Of a stretch of 64,000 nucleotides of DNA, positions 8,370-16,430 are shown in pieces (position 1 is the first letter of the stretch; each line of letters starts with the position of its first letter). The stretch is from Micromonospora parathelypteridis (lineage in GTDB: Bacteria > Actinomycetota > Actinomycetes > Mycobacteriales > Micromonosporaceae), in NCBI RefSeq assembly GCF_014201145.1, contig NZ_JACHDP010000001.1, positions 3,782,001 through 3,846,000 of the forward strand, read 5' to 3'. The position numbers and the translations under genes were made by a program. A model generated the notes under the pieces. It saw nothing but the letters and a program-made list of their open reading frames with translations, was not told the DNA's origin and made no database searches.

Positions 8370-8401
8370 AGTAGGTGCTAGTGTCGAAGTCAGTAGGTGC
8401 T
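8370..8401. promoter_or_regulatory. Direct repeat AGTAGGTGCT x2, candidate HxlR operator
   Basis: AGTAGGTGCT occurs at 8370-8379 and again at 8392-8401, 22 bases apart (about two helical turns, same face). It sits between the divergent HxlR and SDR genes, where a dimeric regulator would act. Function is inferred. Confidence 0.6.
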
Positions 8402-8467
8402 GTTTCAGAAGTAACTATACGACGTCGTGACGACGTCAGCTTCACGCTGCCTAGACGGGGGTAACAG

Positions 8468-9247
8468 ATGTCTGACCGGGACTCGCTGCACGGCCGACGT
8501 GCCCTGGTGACCGGAGGGACGAAGGGTGCCGGAGCGGCGATCGCTGACCGACTGCGCGAAATGGGCGCGGACGTGTGGGTCAGCGCCCGCAGCAGGCCCG
8601 ACAGCTTCGAGTTCGCCGACCGGTTCATCGCCGCCGACACGTCGAGTGTCGACGGCGCGGAGACCGTGGCCGAGCGTCTGCTCGGCCTCGGTGGTGCCGA
8701 CATCATCGTGCACGTGGTCGGCGGTTCGCACGCACCGGCCGGTGGCTTCGCCGCGCTGACCGAGCAGGCCTGGATGGAGGAGTTGAACCTCAACCTCCTC
8801 GGCGCCGTACGCCTCGACCGGCGCCTCATCCCATCCATGATCGAAAAGCGTGCCGGTGTGATCGTGCACCTCTCCTCGATCCAGCGCCGCAAGCCGATGT
8901 ACCAGGCCACCCTGGGGTACGCGGCAGCCAAGGCGGCGCTGACCGCCTACAGCAAGGGCCTGGCCAACGAGGTTGCGCAGTACGGCATCCGGGTCAACAG
9001 CGTTGCGCCGGGCTTCATCCAGACCACCGCCGCCGACGCGCTCGTCGACCGCCTCGCCGCCGGGAACGGGGTCGACCGCGACACCGCCCTCGGACAGTTG
9101 ATGGACTCCCTTGGCGGGATCCCGCTGGGCCGCCCGGCTCGGCCGGCCGAGGTGGCCGATTTGGTGGCTTTCCTCGTCTCCGAGCGCGCCTCGGCGATCG
9201 TCGGCGCCGAACACGTCATCGACGGCGGCACCATTCCCACGGTCTGA
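8468..9247 (+). CDS. SDR-family NAD(P)-dependent oxidoreductase
   Basis: A 259-residue classical short-chain dehydrogenase/reductase. The cofactor motif TGGTKGAG is at residues 17-24. The catalytic Ser is in [10 protein letters not shown] and the YxxxK pair is in GYAAAKAAL (about residues 151-155), followed by [17 protein letters not shown]. The C-terminal [13 protein letters not shown] matches the family end. The ATG at 8468 follows GGGGGTAAC. It probably forms an operon with the SnoaL-like gene 36 bases downstream and is controlled by the divergent HxlR. Similar pairs act on quinones or aromatic or terpenoid alcohols; the substrate is unknown. Confidence 0.92.
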   Translation: MSDRDSLHGRRALVTGGTKGAGAAIADRLREMGADVWVSARSRPDSFEFADRFIAADTSSVDGAETVAERLLGLGGADIIVHVVGGSHAPAGGFAALTEQAWMEELNLNLLGAVRLDRRLIPSMIEKRAGVIVHLSSIQRRKPMYQATLGYAAAKAALTAYSKGLANEVAQYGIRVNSVAPGFIQTTAADALVDRLAAGNGVDRDTALGQLMDSLGGIPLGRPARPAEVADLVAFLVSERASAIVGAEHVIDGGTIPTV

Positions 9248-9283
9248 ACCGAACCACTGCGACGTCCAGAAGGGACACCAGCC

Positions 9284-9616
9284 ATGACCAGCGACAGAGA
9301 AACGCCGACTGTCATTCGTCGCTACTTCGAGCTTGCCGGCCAGCCGGACTCCGAGGACTACTTCGCTCTCTTCGCCGAGGACGCCGTCGTCGAGGACGAG
9401 TCGACCGAGTACCGCGGCATGGCGGCCATTCGGCGGTGGCGCCGTGCGGTGCCGGTGGTGTCGTACGAGATCACCGACGTGGAGAACACTCCCGCCGGCA
9501 CCATCGTGACCGCGACGATCACCGGAGATTTCCCCGGCAGCCCGTTCGCCGGGCTCCGGTACCGCTTCGCTGACTACGACGACAGCGCGATCCGGCGCCT
9601 GCGCATCGCGCCCTGA
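9284..9616 (+). CDS. SnoaL-like / NTF2-fold protein
   Basis: A 110-residue protein with the cone-shaped NTF2/SnoaL-like pattern: an N-terminal helix (TVIRRYFELAGQP), FALFAEDAVVEDESTEYRGMAAIRRWRR, then alternating beta strands. Members are small cyclases, isomerases or ligand carriers, so activity cannot be read from sequence. It follows the SDR gene by 36 bases with a ribosome site (AAGGGA) before the ATG, so a shared transcript is likely. Confidence 0.8.
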   Translation: MTSDRETPTVIRRYFELAGQPDSEDYFALFAEDAVVEDESTEYRGMAAIRRWRRAVPVVSYEITDVENTPAGTIVTATITGDFPGSPFAGLRYRFADYDDSAIRRLRIAP

Positions 9617-9650
9617 GCGACGTCCTGTTCCGGCGGGCTTGACGGGCAAA

Positions 9651-9674
9651 GTTTGTGAGTGCACACTTACAAAC
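9651..9674 (+). promoter_or_regulatory. TetR operator copy 1 (palindrome abutting the tetR start codon)
   Basis: A 24-bp near-palindrome, GTTTGTGAGTGC followed by ACACTTACAAAC, ends immediately before the ATG at 9675. It matches 22 of 24 bases of the site at 10270-10293. The placement implies autoregulation and an mRNA with little or no leader. Confidence 0.75.
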
Positions 9675-10217
9675 ATGCGATCGACTGCCGAGGCCCGCCG
9701 GGCCACCGTCCTGAAGGCCGCGGTGTCGGCGTTCGCGCGTTCCGGCTTCCACGCCACCCCGGTCACCACCGTGGCCGCCGCCGCCGGCATCTCCGAGGCG
9801 TACGTCTTCCGGCTCTTCTCCGGCAAGCTCGGGTTGTTCGTGGCCGCCGCCGGCGCGTGTTTCGAACGGATCGCCGTCGCGATCGAGGAGGGTGCCGAGC
9901 GTGCCGCGGGCACCAGCCCGGAGGAGATCCTCGACGCGATGGGCGGGGCCTACGCCGAGCTGATCGCCGACCGCGATCTGCTGCTCTTCCAGGTCCAGGC
10001 CCAGGCCGTCACGGACATTCCGGAGATCGCCGAGGCGGTGCGGGCCGGCTACCGCCGGGTCGCGACCTTCGTGCAGGACCGGGCCGGCGCCAGCGACGCG
10101 CAGGTGCAGCAGTTCTTCGCGTACGGCCAGCTCTGCCACCTGATCGTGACCGCCGGCCTGGAGCAGGTGCCCGAGCCGTGGGCTCGCGCGCTGACCGCCG
10201 GCATCCGCCACCCCTGA
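9675..10217 (+). CDS. TetR-family transcriptional regulator
   Basis: A 180-residue regulator. The N-terminal helix-turn-helix is clear: RRATVLKAAVSAFARSGFHATPVTTVAAAAGISEAYVFRLFSGKLGLF. The C-terminal ligand pocket is divergent. The ATG at 9675 was chosen over a start 36 bases upstream because the upstream choice would translate through the operator palindrome, and MRSTAEARRA is the expected TetR N-terminus. No Shine-Dalgarno is present, consistent with a leaderless transcript. The same operator precedes the MDR oxidoreductase downstream, so this protein very likely represses both itself and that enzyme. Confidence 0.9.
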   Translation: MRSTAEARRATVLKAAVSAFARSGFHATPVTTVAAAAGISEAYVFRLFSGKLGLFVAAAGACFERIAVAIEEGAERAAGTSPEEILDAMGGAYAELIADRDLLLFQVQAQAVTDIPEIAEAVRAGYRRVATFVQDRAGASDAQVQQFFAYGQLCHLIVTAGLEQVPEPWARALTAGIRHP

Positions 10218-10269
10218 CCCGACTCCCGACCCTGGGCCGCGACGGCGGCCCACTTTTCGACCTTGATAA

Positions 10270-10293
10270 GTGTGTGAGTGCACACTTACTAAC
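10270..10293 (+). promoter_or_regulatory. TetR operator copy 2, upstream of the MDR oxidoreductase
   Basis: GTGTGTGAGTGC followed by ACACTTACTAAC differs from copy 1 (9651-9674) at two of 24 positions. It ends just before the ribosome site AAAGGAG (10294-10300) of the oxidoreductase, so bound repressor would block initiation. Confidence 0.75.
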
Positions 10294-10306
10294 AAAGGAG
10301 CAGCTG

Positions 10307-11338
10307 ATGACGACCGACACGATGATCACCGAAGTGGTACTGCCCGGCGTGGTGGAGCCGGACGGGCTCCAGCTGCACCGACGTGCCATGCCCGTCCCCG
10401 CCCGGGGGCAGGCGCTCATCGAGGTCGAGGCCACCGGCATCTCGTACGCCGAGCAGCAGATGCGCCGAGACCGCTACCCCGGCCAGCCGAAGTTCCCGTT
10501 CGTGCCCGGCTACGACCTGGTCGGCAAGGTCCGGGCGGTCGGTCCCGGCGGCGACGAATCACTGGTCGGCACCCGGGTCGCGGCGGTCACCAAGACCGGC
10601 GGCTGGGCCACCCACGCGCTGGTCGACACCGAGGTCCTCGCCCCCGTACCCGCGGATCTGGATCCCGCCGCCGCCGAGACCGTCGTCGTCAACGGGGTGA
10701 CCGCATGGCAGATGCTGCAGGGCGCCAACCTGCGGGCCGGGCAGAGCATCCTCGTGCACGGGGCGAACGGCGGCGTCGGAACGGTGCTCGTCCAACTCGG
10801 ACGCCACCTCGGCCTGCGGGTCATCGGCACCGCCGCCGCACGGCATCACGCCGCGCTGCGCGAACTCGGCGTCGAACCCGTGGACTACCGCGACCCGGAC
10901 ATGGCCGCGCGCATCCGTGCGCTGTCGCCGGGCGGTGTCGACGCCGTCTTCGACCCGGTCGCCGGCCCGGGCGTACGCACCTCGTACGACCTGCTCGCCC
11001 CCGGCGGCAAGCTGGTCGTCTACGGCAACGCCGGAGCACTGGGCTCGGCCCGGTCGGTCGTGTGGGTCTTCATGAAGCTGCTGACCCGCCTCTACACCTG
11101 GAACGCGCTGCCGAACGGCCACCGGGCCGGTTTCTACAACTTCTGGGCCGGTCAGCTCACCGCCCGCGCCGCGTTCCGGCGTCGCCTACGCACCGACCTC
11201 GGCATCGTGCTCGACCTGTTGCGGCAAGGAGTGATCGTGCCGCAGATCGCCGCCCGCTACCCGCTCAGCGAGGTCACCGCCGCACTGGTGTTCGCCGAGA
11301 CCCGCAGTCGAGCGGGCAAGGTGGTGCTGGAGCCCTGA
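10307..11338 (+). CDS. Medium-chain dehydrogenase/reductase, quinone-oxidoreductase type
   Basis: A 343-residue zinc-independent MDR enzyme. The N-terminal GroES-like domain (ATGISYAEQQMRRDRYPGQPK..PGYDLVGKV) and the Rossmann motif HGANGGVGTVLVQLGRHLG (about residue 150) are clear, followed by DAVFDPVAGPG and YPLSEVTAALVFAETRSRAGKVVL. No Cys/His zinc-site residues are seen, which fits NADPH:quinone oxidoreductases and enoyl reductases. The ATG at 10307 lies 6 bases after AAAGGAG. It is probably induced when the upstream TetR protein releases its operator. Its stop is 7 bases from the convergent LtrA gene. Confidence 0.92.
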   Translation: MTTDTMITEVVLPGVVEPDGLQLHRRAMPVPARGQALIEVEATGISYAEQQMRRDRYPGQPKFPFVPGYDLVGKVRAVGPGGDESLVGTRVAAVTKTGGWATHALVDTEVLAPVPADLDPAAAETVVVNGVTAWQMLQGANLRAGQSILVHGANGGVGTVLVQLGRHLGLRVIGTAAARHHAALRELGVEPVDYRDPDMAARIRALSPGGVDAVFDPVAGPGVRTSYDLLAPGGKLVVYGNAGALGSARSVVWVFMKLLTRLYTWNALPNGHRAGFYNFWAGQLTARAAFRRRLRTDLGIVLDLLRQGVIVPQIAARYPLSEVTAALVFAETRSRAGKVVLEP

Positions 11339-11345
11339 CCTCCGA

Positions 11346-12524
11346 CTACGTCGAGGGCATCGGCGGTTCGGGCGGGCTGCCACGGGCCCGGACGCTGTCG
11401 CCGACGGCGACCCCGGCGAGCACGAGAGTGGCGGTGAGGCCGGCCACCAGCGCGGGTGTGAGCAGCAGGACCGGTCCCACGACCGCCAGCACGAGCAGCG
11501 CGACCAGTCGGGAGGGCGAGACGCGGCTGAACACCTCGTACTCGAACCGGGCGCGTCCGAGCAGGAACAACGCCGGCCCGCCGAGGATGACGCCGACCAG
11601 CCAGGGCGACGTCTTCTGGGCGGGGTCGGTGATGAGGGCTTCGAAGCCGGCCGAGGCGGCCACCACGCCAGCCACCATGAGCAGGTGGGTGTTGGGCGCG
11701 GACCGCACGAAACCGCCCGGATCCCGGGAGGCCTCGATGGCGGCCTTCAACAGGGCCCCGGCGCGGTGGACGTAGACCTGCCACAACAGCACGGTCGCGG
11801 CGAACCCGATCAGGAGTGCCGCCGTGCGGTCGACCGTCAGGTCGCTGGCGGCGTAGGTGAGGGTGATGACGAGAATGAGATCGCCGAGGGCGATCGTGAA
11901 GATCTGCTGGTAGCGCTCCGCCAGGTGGTCGGCTGCCACCGCGTACTGGGGTGTGGGCAGTCGACCGAGCCTCGGCGTGGGGTAACGGAACAGGGCCGCC
12001 CCGTAGTCGATGGCGAGCGCGGCGGCCCACAGCAGGCCCCGCGCCGGACCGGTCACGAAGGCGCCCGCGAGCCACGGCACGGCCGACACGCAGTTCCAGA
12101 AGAGGAGTCGATTCGAGAGTTGCTGCGCCGATGGGCCGGCCAGCGCGACGACGACGATGCCACGTCCCACCTGGATCGCCACGTACGCGCCCGCGAACAC
12201 CAGGCCGTGCTCGGCGAAGGCTCCGGGCAGCGCCCCCGCCATCAGGATCGTCCCGAACATGACCCAGACCGTCGTGACGAAGATCGGGGGTCGGCCTGGG
12301 TGGTGCAGCTCGGTTGCCAGCGCGCTCGCGGCCCACACCCACCAGATCGCCATCAACAGCACCGCGGTCTCGAAGACCCCGACCCAGTCGAGACGCTGTG
12401 CCAGGGTGCGCGAGATCAGGGCGAGTGCGGCGACGAACACCAGATCGAGGAAGAGCTCCAGCAGCGTCGCCCGCTGGGGTCCCTCATCTCCGCGGGTCAG
12501 CCCTACCGCTTGGTCGGTCGTCAT
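11346..12524 (-). CDS. Low-temperature-requirement A (LtrA) family membrane protein
   Basis: A 392-residue polytopic membrane protein of the LtrA family. Signatures are ATLLELFLDLVFVAALALIS near the N-terminus and LAERYQQIFTIALGDLILVIT in the middle, with about 10-12 hydrophobic helices. The family was named from a Listeria cold-growth mutant; its biochemical role is unknown. It starts with ATG at 12524. A second LtrA paralogue lies at 48498. It is convergent with the MDR gene. Confidence 0.88.
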   Translation of the reverse strand: MTTDQAVGLTRGDEGPQRATLLELFLDLVFVAALALISRTLAQRLDWVGVFETAVLLMAIWWVWAASALATELHHPGRPPIFVTTVWVMFGTILMAGALPGAFAEHGLVFAGAYVAIQVGRGIVVVALAGPSAQQLSNRLLFWNCVSAVPWLAGAFVTGPARGLLWAAALAIDYGAALFRYPTPRLGRLPTPQYAVAADHLAERYQQIFTIALGDLILVITLTYAASDLTVDRTAALLIGFAATVLLWQVYVHRAGALLKAAIEASRDPGGFVRSAPNTHLLMVAGVVAASAGFEALITDPAQKTSPWLVGVILGGPALFLLGRARFEYEVFSRVSPSRLVALLVLAVVGPVLLLTPALVAGLTATLVLAGVAVGDSVRARGSPPEPPMPST

Positions 12525-12962
12525 CAGGTGCCCCGCCTACGCGTTCCGGGTCCTCAATGCTAGTGAGGTTTCAGCCGAAAATTGGGCAAAGTCACAGGCT
12601 GGCCTCGCTGGGGTGCCGGATCCGGCCGTGCCGCTCCGATAGGGCGAGGATGAGCCCTCTTTCGACAGGCCCTGCTGCCCGTGGATGTGCAGCCGCGCAC
12701 CACGAGGGCGTACGGTGAACACGTCGCCCGGGATCCCGGTGGCCGCCAGACGCCGTCGCCACCAGCCCATCAGGGGCGTTATCGATCGTCATCCCCATCG
12801 CCGCGACGTGCTGGTCGTGTTGGTTGATCGCCGACCACGTCCCAGCTGTCGGATTCGCCGCTCGTCGCGGCCGGGACGGCTGGTGGTCCGGATGTTTGCA
12901 GGCGCTCACACCGCTGTCTGCGCGAATGATCGTTCTGAACGCCTTAACCAGGGGAGCACCAG
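12525..12962. other. Intergenic region without a supported gene
   Basis: Frames on the minus strand stay open (around 12537-12909) but show no recognised domain, no ribosome site and Arg/Pro/Ser-rich composition typical of high-GC shadow frames. The right end must carry the promoter of the glycosyltransferase operon; GGGGAG before the ATG at 12963 is its ribosome site. Confidence 0.4.
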
Positions 12963-13136
12963 ATGAGGATCGCCAGGCACAGGATCGTCAGCGCACTTCG
13001 CGACCGGGGCCAGCAGGCCAGGGCCGACTGGGTCGAGCGCGAGCTGCCCGAGCGGGTGGACCCGGCGAAGCACTCCGGGCTACTCGCCACCCTGCACCTC
13101 GACCCGGCTGACCTCGCCGACGCGCCATCCCCGTGA
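12963..13136 (+). CDS. Small protein, first gene of the glycosyltransferase operon
   Basis: A 57-residue protein (MRIARHRIVSALRDRG...LADAPSP). A good ribosome site (AGGGGAG, about 6 bases before the ATG) and a GTGA overlap with the next gene's GTG start support translation. The first half is basic (Arg-rich helix) and the second half acidic (HLDPADLADA). No family is recognised and no signal or membrane segment is seen. Translational coupling suggests it works with, or sets the level of, the downstream glycosyltransferase. Confidence 0.6.
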   Translation: MRIARHRIVSALRDRGQQARADWVERELPERVDPAKHSGLLATLHLDPADLADAPSP

Positions 13137-14137
13137 GGGTGGCGCTGCTCGGACCGATCGCCTGGCGTACGCCCCCGCACCACTATGGACCGTGGGAGCA
13201 GGTGACCGGCCTGCTCGCCGAAGGGCTGGCCAGCCGCGGCGTCGACGTGACGCTCTTCGCGACACTGGACTCCGTCACCTCCGCCCAACTCGACGGCGTC
13301 AGCCCACGGGGGTACGCGGACGACCCGGACCTGGACGGTCGGGTGTGGGAGGCGATGCACGTCTCCCACGCGATGGCCCGCTCGGGGCAGTTCGATCTGG
13401 TGCACAGCCACCTCGACTGGCTGCCACTGGCGTTCGCGAAGCACTGCGACGCGCCGCTGCTGACCACAGTGCACGGCTTCTCCGGCGCGGGAATCCTGCC
13501 CGCCTACGCACGCGCCCGCTCGTCGTACGTGTCGATCTCCGACGCCGACCGGGCACCGGAGCTCGACTACGTCGCCACGGTGCACCACGGCGTCGACGTC
13601 GGCGGGCTGCCGTTCACCAATGCCGCCGGCCCCGGGCTGGCCGCCTTCGGTCGGATCCACCCCGACAAGGGCACCCACACCGCGATCGAGATCGCCCGCG
13701 CCGCAGGGCGACCCCTGACCATCTGCGGGATCGTGCAGGACGAGCGGTACTTCGCCGAGCAGGTGGCCCCGCACATCGACGGCGATCAGGTCGTCTTCCT
13801 CGGCTCGGTGAGCCCACGGCGGCGTGCCGAGGTGCTGGGAGGCAGCACCGCTCTGCTGCACCCGATCGCCTTCGACGAGCCGTTCGGGCTGTCGGTGGTG
13901 GAGTCGATGGTCTGCGGCACTCCGGTCGTCGCGTACAAGCGGGGGTCGATGCCGGAGGTCGTCGACGACGGGGTGACGGGCTTCCTCGTCCACACCGTCG
14001 ACCAGGCCGTCGACGCGGTCACCCGGGTCGCCGACCTCGATCGGGCCGAGTGCCGGGCGCGGGCGCAGCAGCGCTTCAGCGCGGACCGGATGGTCACCGA
14101 CTATCTCGCGGTCTACGACCACCTCGTCCACGGCTGA
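13133..14137 (+). CDS. Glycosyltransferase family 4 (GT-B fold)
   Basis: A 334-residue retaining glycosyltransferase. The N-terminal domain begins MRVALLGPIAWRTPPHHYGPWEQVTGLLAEGL, the usual GT4 donor-sugar opening, followed by DLVHSHLDWLPLAF and TTVHGFSG. The C-terminal domain carries AAFGRIHPDKGTHTAIEIAR and the EPFGLSVVESMVCGTPVVAY motif (E-x7-E). It is soluble and probably cytoplasmic. The GTG start at 13133 overlaps the stop of the small upstream gene. The sugar donor is unresolved (NDP-mannose or NDP-glucose are likely in this family). It is part of the 12963-17917 operon. Confidence 0.9.
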   Translation: MRVALLGPIAWRTPPHHYGPWEQVTGLLAEGLASRGVDVTLFATLDSVTSAQLDGVSPRGYADDPDLDGRVWEAMHVSHAMARSGQFDLVHSHLDWLPLAFAKHCDAPLLTTVHGFSGAGILPAYARARSSYVSISDADRAPELDYVATVHHGVDVGGLPFTNAAGPGLAAFGRIHPDKGTHTAIEIARAAGRPLTICGIVQDERYFAEQVAPHIDGDQVVFLGSVSPRRRAEVLGGSTALLHPIAFDEPFGLSVVESMVCGTPVVAYKRGSMPEVVDDGVTGFLVHTVDQAVDAVTRVADLDRAECRARAQQRFSADRMVTDYLAVYDHLVHG

Positions 14138-14244
14138 ACCAACCGTTCCGCCGGTCACACACGCTGACCGGTGTGCGCCGTCACCGCGTGAGGCCCGGCC
14201 CTCTGCTCAGGGGGCCGGCCGACAACCGGAAGGCCCCGAGTTAC

Positions 14245-15381
14245 ATGCCCAGCTACGGATTCCTCAGCACCCACCCACCGACCCGGTGCGGACTCGCCAC
14301 GTTCAACTCCGCCCTCGCCGCCCAGTTGACCGCCGACGGCACACACGGTGGCATCGTTCGGGTCACCGACCACGGCGACGACCAGCGGCCGGTGCCCGGG
14401 GTCGTGCACACCTGGTCGGCGCGTACCCCGGCCGGCTGGCGGGACGCCGCGGCTGCCCTGAACGCCTTCGACGTGGCGATCGTCCAGCACGAGTACGGCA
14501 TCTACCCCGGCAACGATGGCGAGGACGTCCTGCCTCTGCTGCGGCGGCTCACCGTGCCGACCATCGTGGTCCTGCACACCGTGCTCCGTCAGCCCTCCGC
14601 TCGCCAGAAGTCCCTGTTGGAGCAGATCGTGGCCACCGCCGGGGCCGTCGTCACGATGACCGACACCGCCCGCGACCGGCTGCTCGTCGGATACGCCGTC
14701 ACCGCCAGCAAGGTGACGGTCATCCCGCACGGTGCCGCCGAGCTTGCCGGCGTACCGGTCGAGCGGCGTACCCGCCCGCACCTGCTGACCTGGGGGCTGC
14801 TCGGCCCCGGCAAGGGCATCGAGTGGTCGTTGCGAGCCGTCGCGCGGTTGCAGGATCTCGAACCGACGCCGACCTACACGGTGGCCGGGCGGACCCACCC
14901 GAAGGTGATCGAGCACCACGGCGAGTCGTACCGGGCCGGACTGCACCAGCTCGGCGCCCAGCTGGGCATCGCGCACGCCGTCGACTACCAGGACATCTAC
15001 CACGACCAGGAGGCACTGGGCCTTCTGATCCGCTCCGCGGACGTGGTCGTCCTGCCCTACGACTCCCGCGAACAGGTCACCTCCGGCGTACTCATCGAAG
15101 CGGTCGCCGCCGGGGTACCCGTCGTGGCGACGGCGTTCCCGCACGCCGTCGAGTTACTGACCGGTGGGCCGGGACTTGTCGTACCCCACCAGAACCCGGC
15201 GGCGCTGGCCGCGGCGATCCGGCGGGTCCTGACCGAACCGGGCCTGACCGCCCGGTTGGCCGGCCGGGTTCGCCCGCTGGCCGCGCACCTGCGCTGGCCG
15301 GCGGTGGCAGCCCGCTACGCCGCGCTCGCCGAGAAGCTCAGTGACGCCCGCTCGCCTGCGGTCAGCGCGGTGTCGGCGTGA
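14245..15381 (+). CDS. Glycosyltransferase, GT4-like (GT-B fold)
   Basis: A 378-residue second GT-B enzyme of the operon, only distantly similar to the first. It opens MPSYGFLSTHPPTRCGLATF, with the Gly-rich loop of GT-B N-domains, followed by VAIVQHEYGIYPG and LTWGLLGPGKGIEWSLRAV. The C-terminal nucleotide-sugar site is SADVVVLPYDSREQVTSGVL then IEAVAAGVPVVATAFPHAVELL. This opening is common in uncharacterised actinobacterial mannosyl- or glucosyltransferases. The ATG at 14245 was chosen because the recognisable fold starts there; the upstream open frame is a shadow of the preceding gene. The next gene overlaps by 4 bases. Confidence 0.85.
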   Translation: MPSYGFLSTHPPTRCGLATFNSALAAQLTADGTHGGIVRVTDHGDDQRPVPGVVHTWSARTPAGWRDAAAALNAFDVAIVQHEYGIYPGNDGEDVLPLLRRLTVPTIVVLHTVLRQPSARQKSLLEQIVATAGAVVTMTDTARDRLLVGYAVTASKVTVIPHGAAELAGVPVERRTRPHLLTWGLLGPGKGIEWSLRAVARLQDLEPTPTYTVAGRTHPKVIEHHGESYRAGLHQLGAQLGIAHAVDYQDIYHDQEALGLLIRSADVVVLPYDSREQVTSGVLIEAVAAGVPVVATAFPHAVELLTGGPGLVVPHQNPAALAAAIRRVLTEPGLTARLAGRVRPLAAHLRWPAVAARYAALAEKLSDARSPAVSAVSA

Positions 15382-16430
15382 CCGCGACCACCGGCCTTCC
15401 CCGAACACCAACGCGTGGGCGCTGGGTTACGGCACCCCCGCCGAGCTTCGCCCACCTGGCTCGGCTGAGCGACGACACCGGTCTGTTCGAGCATGCCCGG
15501 CACGCCATCGTCCGCCGCGAGCACGGCTACTGCACCGACGACGTGGCCCGCGGCCTGGTCGTGATCAGCCGCGAGCCGGAGCCGAGCGAGGAGTTGCTCC
15601 GGCTCGCGGAGTGCTATCTCGCCTTCCTGACCCACGCGCAGAACGCCGACGGCGCCTTCCGCAACCGGCTCGGGCACGACCGGCACTGGGCCGACGAACC
15701 AGGGCTCGGCGACTGGTGGGGTCGGGCGCTGTGGGGCCTGGGCACGGCCGTCGCCCGCAGCCCCGCGCCCTGGGTACGGGAGGAGGCGCTTGTGGCGTTC
15801 AGCCGAGGTGCCACGCGGCGCACCAAGTTCCCACACGCGATGGCCTTCGCCGGGCTGGGCGCGGCCGAGGTGCTCCGTCGGCACCCGGGCCACGTCGCCG
15901 CGGCGTCCCTGCTGTCGGACGCGGCCAGCACGGTTGGCCCCGCCGGGTCCGACCCGCGGTGGCCGTGGCCGCGGCAGGAGCTGACCTACGCCAACGGGGC
16001 GCTCGCCGAGGTGGTCATCGCCGCCAGCCAGCTGCGCCACGGTGGCCCGCCCCTCGACGATGGTCTGCGGATGTTGGCCTGGTTGCGCGATGTCCAGCTC
16101 CGGGACGGGCGGCTGTCGGTCGTACCCGTCCGGGGATGGCGGCACGGCGGGCTCCGCCTGCACCACGACCAGCAGCCGATCGAGGTCGCCGCATTCGCCG
16201 ATGCCTGCGCCACGGCGGCCACGGTCACCGGCGATCCCGAGTGGGACGACGGGGTGCGGCAGGCCGTCGGGTGGTTCCTCGGCGACAACGACTTCGGCGC
16301 ACCGATGTGGGATCCGGAGACCGGCGGCGGCTACGACGGGTTGACCGCGCACGGACCCAACCTCAATCAGGGCGCCGAATCGACCCTCGCGCTCATCTCC
16401 ACGCTGCAGCACGCCCGGCGTTGGTCGTGA
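15378..16430 (+). CDS. Glycosidase-like (alpha/alpha-barrel) protein of the GH130 operon
   Basis: A 350-residue soluble protein with repeated helical segments and many aromatic/acidic pairs: SDDTGLFEHARHAIVRREHGYCTDDVARGLV, DWWGRALWGLG, RTKFPHAMAFAGLG, EVAAFADACATAA and GAESTLALISTLQHAR. The pattern resembles (alpha/alpha)6 glycosidase-like proteins found beside glycosyltransferases and GH130 enzymes, but no CAZy family is firmly recognised. The repeated TDDVARG and PNLNQGAEST blocks may line a sugar-binding cleft. GTG start overlaps the previous stop (GTGA) and its own stop overlaps the GH130 start, so all are translated in concert. Confidence 0.6.
   Translation: MTATTGLPRTPTRGRWVTAPPPSFAHLARLSDDTGLFEHARHAIVRREHGYCTDDVARGLVVISREPEPSEELLRLAECYLAFLTHAQNADGAFRNRLGHDRHWADEPGLGDWWGRALWGLGTAVARSPAPWVREEALVAFSRGATRRTKFPHAMAFAGLGAAEVLRRHPGHVAAASLLSDAASTVGPAGSDPRWPWPRQELTYANGALAEVVIAASQLRHGGPPLDDGLRMLAWLRDVQLRDGRLSVVPVRGWRHGGLRLHHDQQPIEVAAFADACATAATVTGDPEWDDGVRQAVGWFLGDNDFGAPMWDPETGGGYDGLTAHGPNLNQGAESTLALISTLQHARRWS

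Noticed and set aside
9659..10306. Upstream extension of the MDR oxidoreductase through the TetR gene
   Set aside because: That part overlaps the TetR gene in another frame, and the MDR fold starts at 10307 behind AAAGGAG.
12537..12909. Minus-strand frames in the LtrA/glycan gap
   Set aside because: No ribosome site, domain or natural composition was seen.
13192..15381. A 729-codon plus-strand frame spanning two glycosyltransferases
   Set aside because: The first two-thirds is a shadow of the glycosyltransferase at 13133; only the portion after 14245 has real GT-B motifs.
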